Positions 1 through 7,343 of a stretch of DNA of 64,000 nucleotides are shown here, piece by piece (position 1 is the stretch's first letter; each line of letters begins with the position of its first letter). Location of the stretch: the NCBI GenBank assembly GCA_964544595.1, contig CAZJBM010000005.1:21589-85588 (forward strand), read 5' to 3'. Below the pieces are notes generated by a model. The model did not search any database. It was given only the letters and a program-made list of their open reading frames with translations, and was not told the DNA's origin. The translations under genes and the position numbers were made by a program. This DNA is from JAGBWK01 sp964544595. GTDB taxonomy: Bacteria > Bacteroidota > Bacteroidia > Bacteroidales > Muribaculaceae.

Positions 1-293
1 AACTGGATGAAGACGTAGTCGCCGGGCTGAATTTTCTCAACAACAGCATCCCAACGCCCCTCGTCGATGAAGCTTTTCGACGATCGGCCATTAACGGCAT
101 GGTTATCAACGGTAATCTCTTCGGAAAGGAATCCGGGGAGCATCTGACCCCAGCCACGCTCGGGATTGTCGCCGTCGAGTTTCTTATTGGCCATTGTCGA
201 GTCGCCTATCATAAAGATGGTTTTAGCCTCGGCATTGAAAATAGCGGCCAATGATAGCAATGCAGCCGCTAAAAAGGTAATTCTTTTTCTCAT
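1..293 (-). CDS. GDSL/SGNH esterase, rhamnogalacturonan acetylesterase-like (3' part outside window)
   Basis: Only the first 97 codons are inside the window. The protein opens with a signal peptide (charged MRKR, hydrophobic core, cleavage near residue 23), then FMIGDSTMANKK with the Ser nucleophile of SGNH block I, then the RGWGQMLPGF segment and NGRSSKSF, which matches block II. The frame runs off the edge at DYVFIQ, just before the block III GxND motif expected next. The order resembles family CE12 rhamnogalacturonan acetylesterases, secreted enzymes that deacetylate pectin in gut Bacteroidales. A minus-strand -7 box (TAACTTCG, 319-326) lies upstream. The substrate is inferred from family resemblance only. 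Confidence 0.82.
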   Translation of the reverse strand, partial: MRKRITFLAAALLSLAAIFNAEAKTIFMIGDSTMANKKLDGDNPERGWGQMLPGFLSEEITVDNHAVNGRSSKSFIDEGRWDAVVEKIQPGDYVFIQ

Positions 294-377
294 GGTAAGA
301 TAATATATGATTTTGACGCGAAGTTACGCAATTGTCGGGAGTTATTCGTAAATTCGCGTCACAAAAATCTCACGTCA

Positions 378-1121
378 ATGATAGGAATGATATTCGCCGC
401 AGGGCTCGGCACCCGACTTAAGCCATTCACTCTGAGTAATCCGAAGGCACTCGTGCCAGTAGGTGGCCGACCGATGCTTCAACGGGTAATCGAGCGCATG
501 AAAGAAGCCGGAATATCATATATTGTAATCAATGTGCATCACTTTGCGGAAAAAGTCATCGACTTCCTGAAGGAAAACGACAACTTCGGCATTGAAATCA
601 GGGTAAGCGACGAAAGCGATCTGCTGCTCGACACCGGCGGCGGGATAGCCCACGCCGTTCCGCTGCTTGAAGCGGGAGAGCCGATTCTCGTTCATAACGC
701 CGACATATTGACTGACTTCTCTATCAAGGAAATGGCTGAAGCGCACGAACTGAGCGGTGCCGACGCGACTTTGCTTTGCGCGGAGCGTCAGTCGTCAAGG
801 ATGCTTTATTTCGACGAAAACGACAATCTGGTCGGCTGGCAGAATCTAAACACAGGCGAGACCCGGCCCGCAGGTTTCACGCCCGACCGAAGCATGAGAC
901 CGCTTGCATTTGGTGGGGTACATATCATTTCACCAAATTTACTGCAGGATTTTGCAGCAGAGAGCGAGCGAAATGGACGAGTGTTTTCGATCATACCTTT
1001 CTACCTCAACATTATTAACCGACACGAAATAAAAGCATGGACACCGAGCAAAGGCTTTAACTGGTATGACGTAGGCAAACCGGAAACCCTCGCCGCCGCC
1101 GAAAAATATCTAAGCGACTAA
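378..1121 (+). CDS. Sugar-1-phosphate nucleotidyltransferase (NTP_transferase family)
   Basis: A 247-residue cytosolic enzyme with the nucleotidyltransferase signature AAGLGTRLKPFT near the N-terminus, followed by KALVPVGGRPML, and the metal-binding Asp in VHNADILTD. Such enzymes transfer a nucleotidyl group to a sugar 1-phosphate. The short single-domain form is closest to MurNAc-1-phosphate uridylyltransferase (MurU) and mannose-1-phosphate guanylyltransferase-like proteins, so a role in cell-wall recycling or GDP-sugar supply is possible; the sequence alone does not decide the sugar. A -7 box TAAATTCG (349-356) lies 21 bp before the ATG. An in-frame ATG also exists at 387. It is divergent from the esterase and no partner kinase is adjacent. 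Confidence 0.85.
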   Translation: MIGMIFAAGLGTRLKPFTLSNPKALVPVGGRPMLQRVIERMKEAGISYIVINVHHFAEKVIDFLKENDNFGIEIRVSDESDLLLDTGGGIAHAVPLLEAGEPILVHNADILTDFSIKEMAEAHELSGADATLLCAERQSSRMLYFDENDNLVGWQNLNTGETRPAGFTPDRSMRPLAFGGVHIISPNLLQDFAAESERNGRVFSIIPFYLNIINRHEIKAWTPSKGFNWYDVGKPETLAAAEKYLSD

Positions 1122-1147
1122 AAAAACGCTATAAAAGGGTAAGAAAT

Positions 1148-1178
1148 TTTGGTAATTCGCGGAAAATCACTACCTTTG
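1148..1178 (+). promoter_or_regulatory. rpsP promoter (-33 TTTG / -7 TACCTTTG)
   Basis: TTTG at 1148-1151 and TACCTTTG at 1171-1178 are 19 bp apart, the spacing of the Bacteroidetes housekeeping sigma promoter. This predicts a 5' leader of about 70 nt before rpsP. Confidence 0.8.
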
Positions 1179-1255
1179 CGGCGCTTCAAAACAATACAAA
1201 ACCGAAGCGGCATCGGGTATGTCGCACTAACAATCTACAAAACAACAACTTATCA

Positions 1256-1795
1256 ATGGCAACTAAAATCAGATTACAACGTCATGGTCGCAAAAACTAT
1301 GCGTTCTATCCTATTGTGATCGCCGATAGCAGAGCACCACGCGATGGTAAATTTATTGAAAGGATCGGTTCATATAATCCTAACACTAATCCTGCTACAA
1401 TAACATTGAACTTCGAACGGGCTTTGTATTGGGTAAACACAGGCGCACAGCCCACCGACACCGTGCGCAACATCCTTTCTCGCGAAGGCGTCATGCTCAT
1501 GAAGCACCTTCAGGGCGGCGTCAAGAAAGGCGCGTTTGACGAAGCTGAAGCTCAGCGTCGTTTCGATGCATGGAAAGCTAAGAAAACCGCTTCACTCCAG
1601 GCAGTCGTTGCTTCAGTAAACAATCAGAAAGAAGCAAACGCCAAGAAAGCCCTCGAAGCCGAGCAGGCTAAGAATCAGGCTAAGGCTGAAGCCGTTGCTA
1701 AAAAGAAAGCTGAAGCTATCGCCGCTCAGGAAGCAGCCGCAGCTGAGGCAGCCGCTCCCGCCGAAGGCGAAACCGAAGCTGCTCCCGCCGAATAA
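1256..1795 (+). CDS. rpsP: 30S ribosomal protein S16
   Basis: Residues 1 to about 85 are a clear S16 core (ATKIRLQRHGRKNYAFYPIV, RIGSYNPNT, ALYWVNTGAQPTDTV), a small-subunit assembly protein. The rest, to residue 179, is a low-complexity tail rich in Ala, Lys and Glu. The usual bacterial S16 is 80-90 residues; the long tail is a normal feature of Bacteroidetes S16 and its role is unknown. The gene stands alone here, without rimM, trmD or rplS, has its own promoter, and ends at a perfect 11-bp hairpin. The ATG at 1256 gives the canonical N-terminus. Confidence 0.97.
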   Translation: MATKIRLQRHGRKNYAFYPIVIADSRAPRDGKFIERIGSYNPNTNPATITLNFERALYWVNTGAQPTDTVRNILSREGVMLMKHLQGGVKKGAFDEAEAQRRFDAWKAKKTASLQAVVASVNNQKEANAKKALEAEQAKNQAKAEAVAKKKAEAIAAQEAAAAEAAAPAEGETEAAPAE

Positions 1796-1825
1796 TTCGA
1801 CGATAAGAGCAGTTATCAACCTCAT

Positions 1826-1860
1826 AGCCGCCATTATTCAGAATATGCTTAATGGCGGCT
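1826..1860 (+). terminator. rpsP terminator
   Basis: Perfect 11-bp inverted repeat (AGCCGCCATTA / TAATGGCGGCT) with a 13-nt loop, starting 30 bp after the rpsP stop and followed by a weak T-rich stretch. Confidence 0.7.
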
Positions 1861-1958
1861 TCTGTTGTATCTACTCGCGGCAATTGACGGATAATATTTT
1901 CCTATCGTCAACTACCTACGATAAGAAGTGTCTATGCAAACTCTATCAATGCTGACTA

Positions 1959-2487
1959 AGAGCCTGTCACATAAAATCTGTTAACGCTGAGGCGGTCAGC
2001 CATTGAGCAGAGTTGTTCAGGTGATGAGGGAGTGTACTTGACGTACACGACCGAAGAGCACGGACGAATATGCCAATGGCTGACCGAGGCGACGGTCGCT
2101 CCCATCGCCTGCGGAGCTTCTATGTGAACATGTTGAAACGATACGGCTTGCGGCAGCTAAATATGCTTGAGCGGAATCATCATGAAGGCTATCTTCGTCA
2201 TCGCCGCGGCCGTGGTGAGCAGCTGCTCGCAGCCACGGCACAGTCTGCGGAAACGATCGAGCCATGCGATGGTGCGCTCGACCACCCAGCGGCCCTACAA
2301 GTGAATTGTAACGTTTCACATATCATTAACGCGCTGAAGGAGCGAATATTACCTCCGGCTCGCATCTCTTGGGCGCTTTCGAATCCGTCGCTTGGTCACA
2401 ATGCGACAGCATTGCTGCCTCCCGCCGCCTCCAAAATCACTACAAGATATGCGACCTCAGCCTAACATATTTTATGGGACAGGCTCT
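1959..2487. mobile_element. Internally deleted IS5-like element, copy 1
   Basis: A 529-bp unit bounded by imperfect inverted repeats of about 34 bp (1959-1992 and 2455-2487; outer end AGAGCCTGTCACATAA on the left). Its two ends match those of a second unit at 47163-47597. The left inner part also holds a perfect 13-bp hairpin, CGGTCAGCCATTG (1993-2005) with CAATGGCTGACCG (2074-2086). The centre keeps only the transposase C-terminus on the minus strand. TA precedes the left end, but GA follows the right end, so the target duplication is not intact. It cannot move by itself. It lies between the convergent genes rpsP and aguB. Confidence 0.8.
2157..2291 (-). pseudogene. IS5-family transposase, C-terminal fragment
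   Basis: 44 codons and a stop, reading RWVVERTIAWLDRFRRLCRG and ending MTKIAFMMIPLKHI. This is the classic C-terminal block of IS5-type DDE transposases (the RTxAWLxRFRRL region around the catalytic Glu). No start and no N-terminal DDE part is present upstream, so it is a dead fragment. The other IS remnant in this window keeps a different, central part of the same kind of transposase. Confidence 0.8.
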
Positions 2488-2716
2488 GAGTGTCGGCATT
2501 GAAGACATTTTAATTAAGAGTTGGAATGAAATAGGAGTAAAAAACAACTAAGTGACATCATAGGTTAGGGACCTCAAAAATGAATCTTTATGCAAAGGTA
2601 AAGAATTTAGGCAATATTTACCCCCCCCCATGTTAAAATTTGTTAAAGAATCATTTTTACATCGGGAGGGGAACACTTTGCGGTTCCTAAAAAACAGAGT
2701 CGGGGGAGAACGGAAA
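2488..2716. other. Intergenic: orphan minus-strand -7 box and C9 tract
   Basis: This stretch holds a run of nine C (2621-2629) and a minus-strand TACCTTTG (2593-2600) pointing away from aguB and into the IS remnant. No proper -33 TTTG is seen. No complete gene follows it: the longest minus frame starting between the box and the IS end is about 15 codons. It may be the promoter of a gene broken by the IS, or of the IS itself. Confidence 0.35.
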
Positions 2717-3592
2717 TCAGTCGAGATAGCGGCTTGTAAGACCACCATAGGCATCGATGCGGCGGTCGCGAAGGAACGGCCACCAACGGCGCACCTGTTC
2801 AGATCGGCGCAGGTCGACATCCACAATCGCTTCGACCTCTTCATCGGCAGGCGCCTGGAACAGGAATTCTCCCTGCGGACCCGCCACAAAAGAGCTACCC
2901 CAAAAGGTGATTCCTCGGGTCATGCCTGAGGGATCGGGTTCGTGGCCGACTCGATTTACCGACACGACAGGAAGTCCGTTGGCGACGGCATGACCCCGCT
3001 GCACAGTAATCCACGCTTCGCGCTGGCGAGCCTGCTCCTCAACCGTGTCGGACGACTCGAAGCCTATGGCTGTAGGGTAGATAAGCAACTGAGCACCCCG
3101 GAGCGCCATCAGACGCGCAGCCTCGGGATACCATTGATCCCAGCAGACGAGCACACCAAGACGACCCACTGAGGTATCGATAGGCTCAAACCCGAGATCG
3201 CCGGGTGTGAAATAAAATTTTTCGTAGTAGGCGGGGTCGTCAGGAATATGCATTTTGCGATATTTTCCGGCCACAGTTCCGTCTTTTTCAAAGACAATCG
3301 CAGTGTTGTGATACAGACCCGGAGCACGCCGCTCGTAGATAGAGGTCACGATGACAACGGCGAGCTCTCCGGCAAGCTCGCCGTATTGACGCAAAAGGTC
3401 GGACTGGAGCGAAATAGCTAGATCGCAGTTGTCGACATTTTCAACCTGACAAAAGTACAAAGAATCGTGAAGCTCTTGATTAACAATCAATTCCGCACCT
3501 GAGGCGGCAAGCTTACGCATCTTCTCTATCAGGCGATCGCGGTTGTCGACAATAGATTGGACGTTATGTTGCTGGATTATACCGATTTTCAT
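2717..3592 (-). CDS. aguB: N-carbamoylputrescine amidohydrolase
   Basis: A 291-residue carbon-nitrogen hydrolase (nitrilase superfamily). The catalytic triad is visible as Glu40 (VNQELHDSLY), Lys113 (KYRKMHIPDD) and Cys150 (VLVCWDQWYPEAAR). The enzyme hydrolyses N-carbamoylputrescine to putrescine, CO2 and ammonia, the last step of the agmatine route to polyamines. It follows aguA by 25 bp on the same strand, which fixes the function within the superfamily. It is the last gene of a three-gene operon read from a promoter near 4970-5000. No strong terminator is seen after its stop. Confidence 0.94.
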   Translation of the reverse strand: MKIGIIQQHNVQSIVDNRDRLIEKMRKLAASGAELIVNQELHDSLYFCQVENVDNCDLAISLQSDLLRQYGELAGELAVVIVTSIYERRAPGLYHNTAIVFEKDGTVAGKYRKMHIPDDPAYYEKFYFTPGDLGFEPIDTSVGRLGVLVCWDQWYPEAARLMALRGAQLLIYPTAIGFESSDTVEEQARQREAWITVQRGHAVANGLPVVSVNRVGHEPDPSGMTRGITFWGSSFVAGPQGEFLFQAPADEEVEAIVDVDLRRSEQVRRWWPFLRDRRIDAYGGLTSRYLD

Positions 3593-3617
3593 CTATACTG
3601 AAGGAATGTAATTGTAA

Positions 3618-4676
3618 TTAAAGTTGATTGAGCTGCGGAATCTGCATAGTCACGCAATGAAGCGACCCATGCTGGCGAATCAGCGGGCGGCAATCGACGG
3701 TTTTTATTTCTCGATCGGGGAAAGCCGCCTGAAGCGTCATTTGGGCGAGGCGGTCGTTGGCGGGCTGACCGTAGACGGGGAGAAGAATTGAGCGGGGAGT
3801 GATGAGGAAGTTGGCGTAGGTAGCGGGCAAGCGCTCGCCATCCTCGTCGTAGATAGGGTCGGGGAGAGGGAGCGAGAGCAGATTATAGGGTTGGCCTGAT
3901 AACGTGCGCAGCGATTTCAATTGTCGCTCCATGGCATCGAGTGCTGAAAAATGCTCGTCGGACTCGTCGTTGCATTTCACATAGAGAATCAAGTCGTCGG
4001 GACAAAGCCGGGCGAGGGTGTCGATATGGGAATCGGTGTCGTCACCGGCCAGATAGCCGTGGTCGAGCCATAAAACACGCTTGGCTCCTAACGCATCGCA
4101 GAGATAGCGCTCTATTTGGTCGCGCGAGAGGTTGCCGTTGCGGTTAGGCGAAAGAAGGCACTCGGAGGTGGTCAGGACTGTGCCTCGGCCGTCGCTCTCG
4201 ATAGAGCCTCCTTCGAGCACAATGCCGAGTCGATTTTCCAATCTACCGGGAAATAGCCCGGCACGGAAAAGCTTGGAAGTGATCAGATTATCTCGGTCGG
4301 CGGGAAATTTGAGTCCCCAGCCATTGAACTTGAAATCAAGGGTAATGAGCGAGCCGTCGGTCGTATCGACGCAAGTGATAGGGCCAAAGTCGCGGGCCCA
4401 GGTATCATTGGTGGCCACTTGGCAGAAAAGGAGTCGGCGTCGCTGATGCTCCGGCAGATGCGAGAGATGGTGTCGGGGTATGGCAGTGTCGGGAGCAACT
4501 ATGACGGCAGTCATTTCCTGCGTTATTTTGTCGACAATGTCGATGAACACGCGAGTAACCTCCGGAAGCATATATGACCAGTCGGTATGCTCATGGGGCC
4601 ATGCAAGCAGAATAGCCGAGGCCGACTCCCATTCAGCCGGCAATCGGCGCGGAGAAGAAGATTGGGTATTTACCAT
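3618..4676 (-). CDS. aguA: Agmatine deiminase
   Basis: A 352-residue member of the guanidino-group-modifying deiminase family (Porphyromonas-type peptidylarginine deiminase fold). It converts agmatine to N-carbamoylputrescine and ammonia in the cytosol. Visible motifs are WARDFGPI, LEGGSIESDGRG, the LDHGYLAGDDTDSHID segment with the catalytic His/Asp region, and the C-terminal nucleophile Cys341 in GSLHCVTMQIP. There is no signal peptide, which argues against a secreted peptidylarginine deiminase. It overlaps the 3' end of the small upstream gene by 7 bp and is followed by aguB. Confidence 0.95.
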   Translation of the reverse strand: MVNTQSSSPRRLPAEWESASAILLAWPHEHTDWSYMLPEVTRVFIDIVDKITQEMTAVIVAPDTAIPRHHLSHLPEHQRRRLLFCQVATNDTWARDFGPITCVDTTDGSLITLDFKFNGWGLKFPADRDNLITSKLFRAGLFPGRLENRLGIVLEGGSIESDGRGTVLTTSECLLSPNRNGNLSRDQIERYLCDALGAKRVLWLDHGYLAGDDTDSHIDTLARLCPDDLILYVKCNDESDEHFSALDAMERQLKSLRTLSGQPYNLLSLPLPDPIYDEDGERLPATYANFLITPRSILLPVYGQPANDRLAQMTLQAAFPDREIKTVDCRPLIRQHGSLHCVTMQIPQLNQL

Positions 4677-4909
4677 TCGTCGTAATCTGAAAGCGAATTC
4701 ATTGCTGAATTACTGTTGTCGTGATACTCCTCGCAAAAGTTCTTGAAGCCGTTGCGAAGAGAATAGCCGTTTTCCTCACACCATTCGGCATACTGCTGTT
4801 GGAGATCTCGATCTTCGTCGGTCATCTTCTCAAATTCAGACTGGGCTATGTCGTAGCTACCTGTCTGCCGGATAATCTGAAGGAAAAGCTCGGTAATATC
4901 TTCAAACAT
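4670..4909 (-). CDS. Small acidic protein co-transcribed with aguAB, unknown function
   Basis: A 79-residue, strongly acidic protein starting MFEDITELFLQIIRQ, predicted mostly helical, with TDEDRDLQQQYAEWCEENG in the middle and an Asn/Ser/Asp-rich tail. It has no signal peptide or membrane segment. I do not recognise a named family. It is the first gene after a good minus-strand promoter, and its stop overlaps the aguA start by 7 bp, so it is very likely translated together with agmatine deiminase. A regulatory or partner role in polyamine synthesis is only a guess from position. Confidence 0.75.
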   Translation of the reverse strand: MFEDITELFLQIIRQTGSYDIAQSEFEKMTDEDRDLQQQYAEWCEENGYSLRNGFKNFCEEYHDNSNSAMNSLSDYDEW

Positions 4910-4968
4910 TAGAAAAAAGTGGTTTCGATTATTCGATGTACTGGGTTAAGGTTGGCGGTTTATGGCAA

Positions 4969-4999
4969 CGAAATTAAGAATTATTGGCGATACGTCAAA
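4969..4999 (-). promoter_or_regulatory. aguAB operon promoter (TTTG-N19-TAATTTCG on minus)
   Basis: On the minus strand TTTG (4996-4999) is followed after 19 bp by TAATTTCG (4969-4976), about 60 bp before the first ATG at 4909. The -7 box has the TTCG ending seen repeatedly in this window. Confidence 0.75.
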
Positions 5000-5175
5000 A
5001 TTTATGCTGTTAATATTTCGGAAATAGGGCGCGAAGTGACAATATTTTCAAGCAAACACTGAAATTTAACATTGGCGGGCAAACTTATTGCCCGCGTGAG
5101 GCGTTATCTTTGCAGAGTCGTCAAGGGAATGACCCCGGCGAGCAACTGAATCTCAATCCTAAAAACAACAAAGCC

Positions 5176-5385
5176 ATGAATCAGTCAATAATCATTACGT
5201 CTCACGTGCTCAACACGATCAACTCACTTCCCGCAGAGGAACGCGTAGCCATTGCCAGCGCAGTGGCAGGAGAAATGATACTCGGCCAGCGACTCGACGA
5301 CTCCGACCTCACCCCGCTCCAGTCGATGATTTATCAAATGATTCGCGACTATATACGCCGCGACTCGTACAAACTCGCTCAATAA
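5176..5385 (+). CDS. Small conserved-looking protein, unknown function
   Basis: The open frame extends upstream to a TTG at 5110, but that codon lies inside a -7 box (TATCTTTG, 5105-5112), so translation most likely starts at the ATG at 5176, giving 69 residues that begin MNQSIIITSHVLNTI. The protein looks helical (LPAEERVAIASAVAGEMI, then LQSMIYQMIRDYIRRD), soluble, without signal peptide. The codon use and the placed promoter suggest a real gene. I cannot name a family. It is followed by an intrinsic terminator before the kinase gene, so it is probably monocistronic. Confidence 0.7.
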   Translation: MNQSIIITSHVLNTINSLPAEERVAIASAVAGEMILGQRLDDSDLTPLQSMIYQMIRDYIRRDSYKLAQ

Positions 5386-5461
5386 GACTCACAACGCATA
5401 ACGTTTTTTTTGCGATCACAAGAGGATTTAAGTGGCTTTAATTACCGAAAAAACCGGATTT

Positions 5462-5495
5462 TCCCGCATTTACACATCGTAAGTGCGGGATTTTT
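5462..5495 (+). terminator. Intrinsic terminator before the kinase gene
   Basis: 11-bp stem (TCCCGCATTTA / TAAGTGCGGGA, one G-T pair), 7-nt loop, then five T. It separates the 69-residue gene from the kinase promoter that begins three bases later. Confidence 0.8.
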
Positions 5496-5497
5496 CA

Positions 5498-5505
5498 TAT
5501 CTTTG
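5498..5505 (+). promoter_or_regulatory. Kinase gene -7 box TATCTTTG
   Basis: Good -7 box 55 bp before the kinase ATG, directly after the terminator. No clear TTTG at the expected -33 place. Confidence 0.55.
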
Positions 5506-5560
5506 CGGGTAAAATCACACGCCGGTAGATTCACACCGGTCAAGACAATCATAACCAACA

Positions 5561-7243
5561 ATGAGCAATACACAATCACTCGCGCCTAAGACGGTGCTTC
5601 GCAGTGGACACCAGGAATATATTATCGAGCGCGTGCTCGGAGCCGGAAGTTTCGGCATCACCTATCTGGCAAGCTCGTCGATCAGGCTTGGAAACGTCAG
5701 CATGACGGTGCATTTCGCCATAAAAGAGCATTTTATGGATACTTGCTACCGACTTGAGGACGGGATGACCGTAAACTGCACGCCCGCGACCCGAAAGCAA
5801 ACCGAAACCTCGCGCGCCGACTTCCTCACCGAAGCGAAACGTCTTCAAAAAATATGCCTCAAGGCTCCCGGCATCGTTAAGGTGAACGAGACATTTGAGG
5901 CGAACGGCACAGCTTATTACGTGATGGAGTATCTAGACGGGGGAAATCCAGAACCCATGAAGGAGCGCGACGCACTGAAGCTCATGATTCAGGTTGCCGA
6001 CGCCGTTGCCGCGATCCACAGGGAGCGTATGCTTCACCTCGATATAAAGCCCGGAAATATCGTGATGAAAACCACCGAAGAGGGAAACCACATACCCGTG
6101 CTCATCGACTTCGGCATATCGAAGCATTTCGACAGCAAAGGTCACCCGACAAGCCGCATCAAGGCAAAGGGGGTATCGGTAGGCTACGCGCCACAGGAGC
6201 AGTACTCCGAAATCAATGAATTTTCGCCCAAATATGACGTATATGCCCTCGGAGGGGTGCTTTTCTATCTGCTGACGGGGAAAAACCCGCCGGCTGCCTT
6301 CGACATCGCGCCGAATATGGCGCAAATCGCAGAGAAGCTCCCAGCAGATGTGTCGGAAGCCACCCGCAAGGTGGTGCTCGACGCAATGCAGCCTCAAGCG
6401 TTCAACCGCACTCCCTCGGCTGAAGCCATGATAGGCCAACTCCAGCAAGCACTCATGCTTCTCGACGCGCCCAATCAACCCGCTATGCCGATACCGGCAA
6501 TGCCACAACCCGCGGTTGCGAACCCCGCACCCGCAGCGATACCCAAGCCGCAGCCCAAAAGGGCTCAAGGGGGCGACAACGTGGTGGTAGCGGAAGCTGT
6601 CAGCGTAGCTCCCAAGCCCAAGGCGCAACCTAAGGCACAGGCTAAACCTAAACCTCAGCCCAAACCGCAGCCGCAGCGGGTAGCCACCGAACCGCTTACA
6701 CGGGCAACCAATCGAAAAGAGAAACCCAATCAGCCGTACGGAGCGAAGCGCAAAGGAAGCAAGCTACCGCTTATAATCGGGGTATCGGTCGGAGTGGTAG
6801 TGGCGATTATCGCCGCGATAGCGTTGTCGTCGGAAAAGAAAAGTCGCCCTGTAAGCCCTGATGTGACATACACTGATAGCACGGTTGTCAACACTTCCGC
6901 ACACTTCGTCTCGGAGAAAGTATTCTCTTGCCCCAACGATTCGGGAACATTTGTCTACACCGGCCCCGTAAACTCGCAAGGACTCCCCGAAGGCAAGGGA
7001 AAAGGCGTATATGAGCTCGGCACATACGAAGGATATTACAAAAACGGCGTTCGCGAGGGGGAAGCGATATATCGCACAAGAGATGGCTCAAACGTGTTTG
7101 AAGGCACGTACCACAACGACATGTATGACCACGGCAAACTTTATTTCCCGCTGAATGACAACATGTATTACGAAGGAACGTTCAAAAACAACGGTTTCGA
7201 CGTCGGGCACACGTATAGCAGCGACGGCACCCGTATTGATTAG
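5561..7243 (+). CDS. Membrane Ser/Thr protein kinase with C-terminal MORN repeats
   Basis: 560 residues in four parts. Residues 20-300 form a Hanks-type kinase: glycine loop GAGSFGITY (27-35), Lys55 in AIKEHF, catalytic loop HLDIKPGN with Asp161 and Asn166, and DFG at 183-185. The catalytic loop is HLD rather than HRD, so it is a non-RD kinase. Residues 300-400 are a Pro/Lys/Gln-rich linker. Residues 402-423 are a single membrane helix. Residues 460-555 hold about four MORN-like repeats (for example YEGYYKNGVREGEAIY). The kinase would face the cytosol and the MORN part the periplasm, like PASTA kinases but with a different sensor. The substrate and ligand are unknown; no phosphatase gene is adjacent. 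Confidence 0.9.
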   Translation: MSNTQSLAPKTVLRSGHQEYIIERVLGAGSFGITYLASSSIRLGNVSMTVHFAIKEHFMDTCYRLEDGMTVNCTPATRKQTETSRADFLTEAKRLQKICLKAPGIVKVNETFEANGTAYYVMEYLDGGNPEPMKERDALKLMIQVADAVAAIHRERMLHLDIKPGNIVMKTTEEGNHIPVLIDFGISKHFDSKGHPTSRIKAKGVSVGYAPQEQYSEINEFSPKYDVYALGGVLFYLLTGKNPPAAFDIAPNMAQIAEKLPADVSEATRKVVLDAMQPQAFNRTPSAEAMIGQLQQALMLLDAPNQPAMPIPAMPQPAVANPAPAAIPKPQPKRAQGGDNVVVAEAVSVAPKPKAQPKAQAKPKPQPKPQPQRVATEPLTRATNRKEKPNQPYGAKRKGSKLPLIIGVSVGVVVAIIAAIALSSEKKSRPVSPDVTYTDSTVVNTSAHFVSEKVFSCPNDSGTFVYTGPVNSQGLPEGKGKGVYELGTYEGYYKNGVREGEAIYRTRDGSNVFEGTYHNDMYDHGKLYFPLNDNMYYEGTFKNNGFDVGHTYSSDGTRID

Positions 7244-7285
7244 CCAAGAGCCTGTCGGACAATAAGTCCATACATACAAAATAAA

Positions 7286-7320
7286 AATGAGCCCAAGTTC
7301 TTAAAAAACCTGGGCTCATT
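7286..7320. terminator. Bidirectional terminator between kinase and htpG
   Basis: 14-bp stem (AATGAGCCCAAGTT / AACCTGGGCTCATT, one G-T pair) with A-rich and T-rich flanks, placed between two convergent genes. Confidence 0.8.
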
Positions 7321-7343
7321 ATTTGTACGGTAAATATTAGCGA

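Noticed and set aside
1861..1957. Possible gene tail upstream of IS remnant copy 1
   Set aside because: Open frames here are short, without start, and continue from the rpsP terminator; nothing resembles a known protein.
5041..5100. ATTGGCGGGC ... TTATTGCCC before the 69-residue gene as a -24/-12 promoter
   Set aside because: GG and GC are 14 bp apart, not 10, so sigma-54 could not use it.
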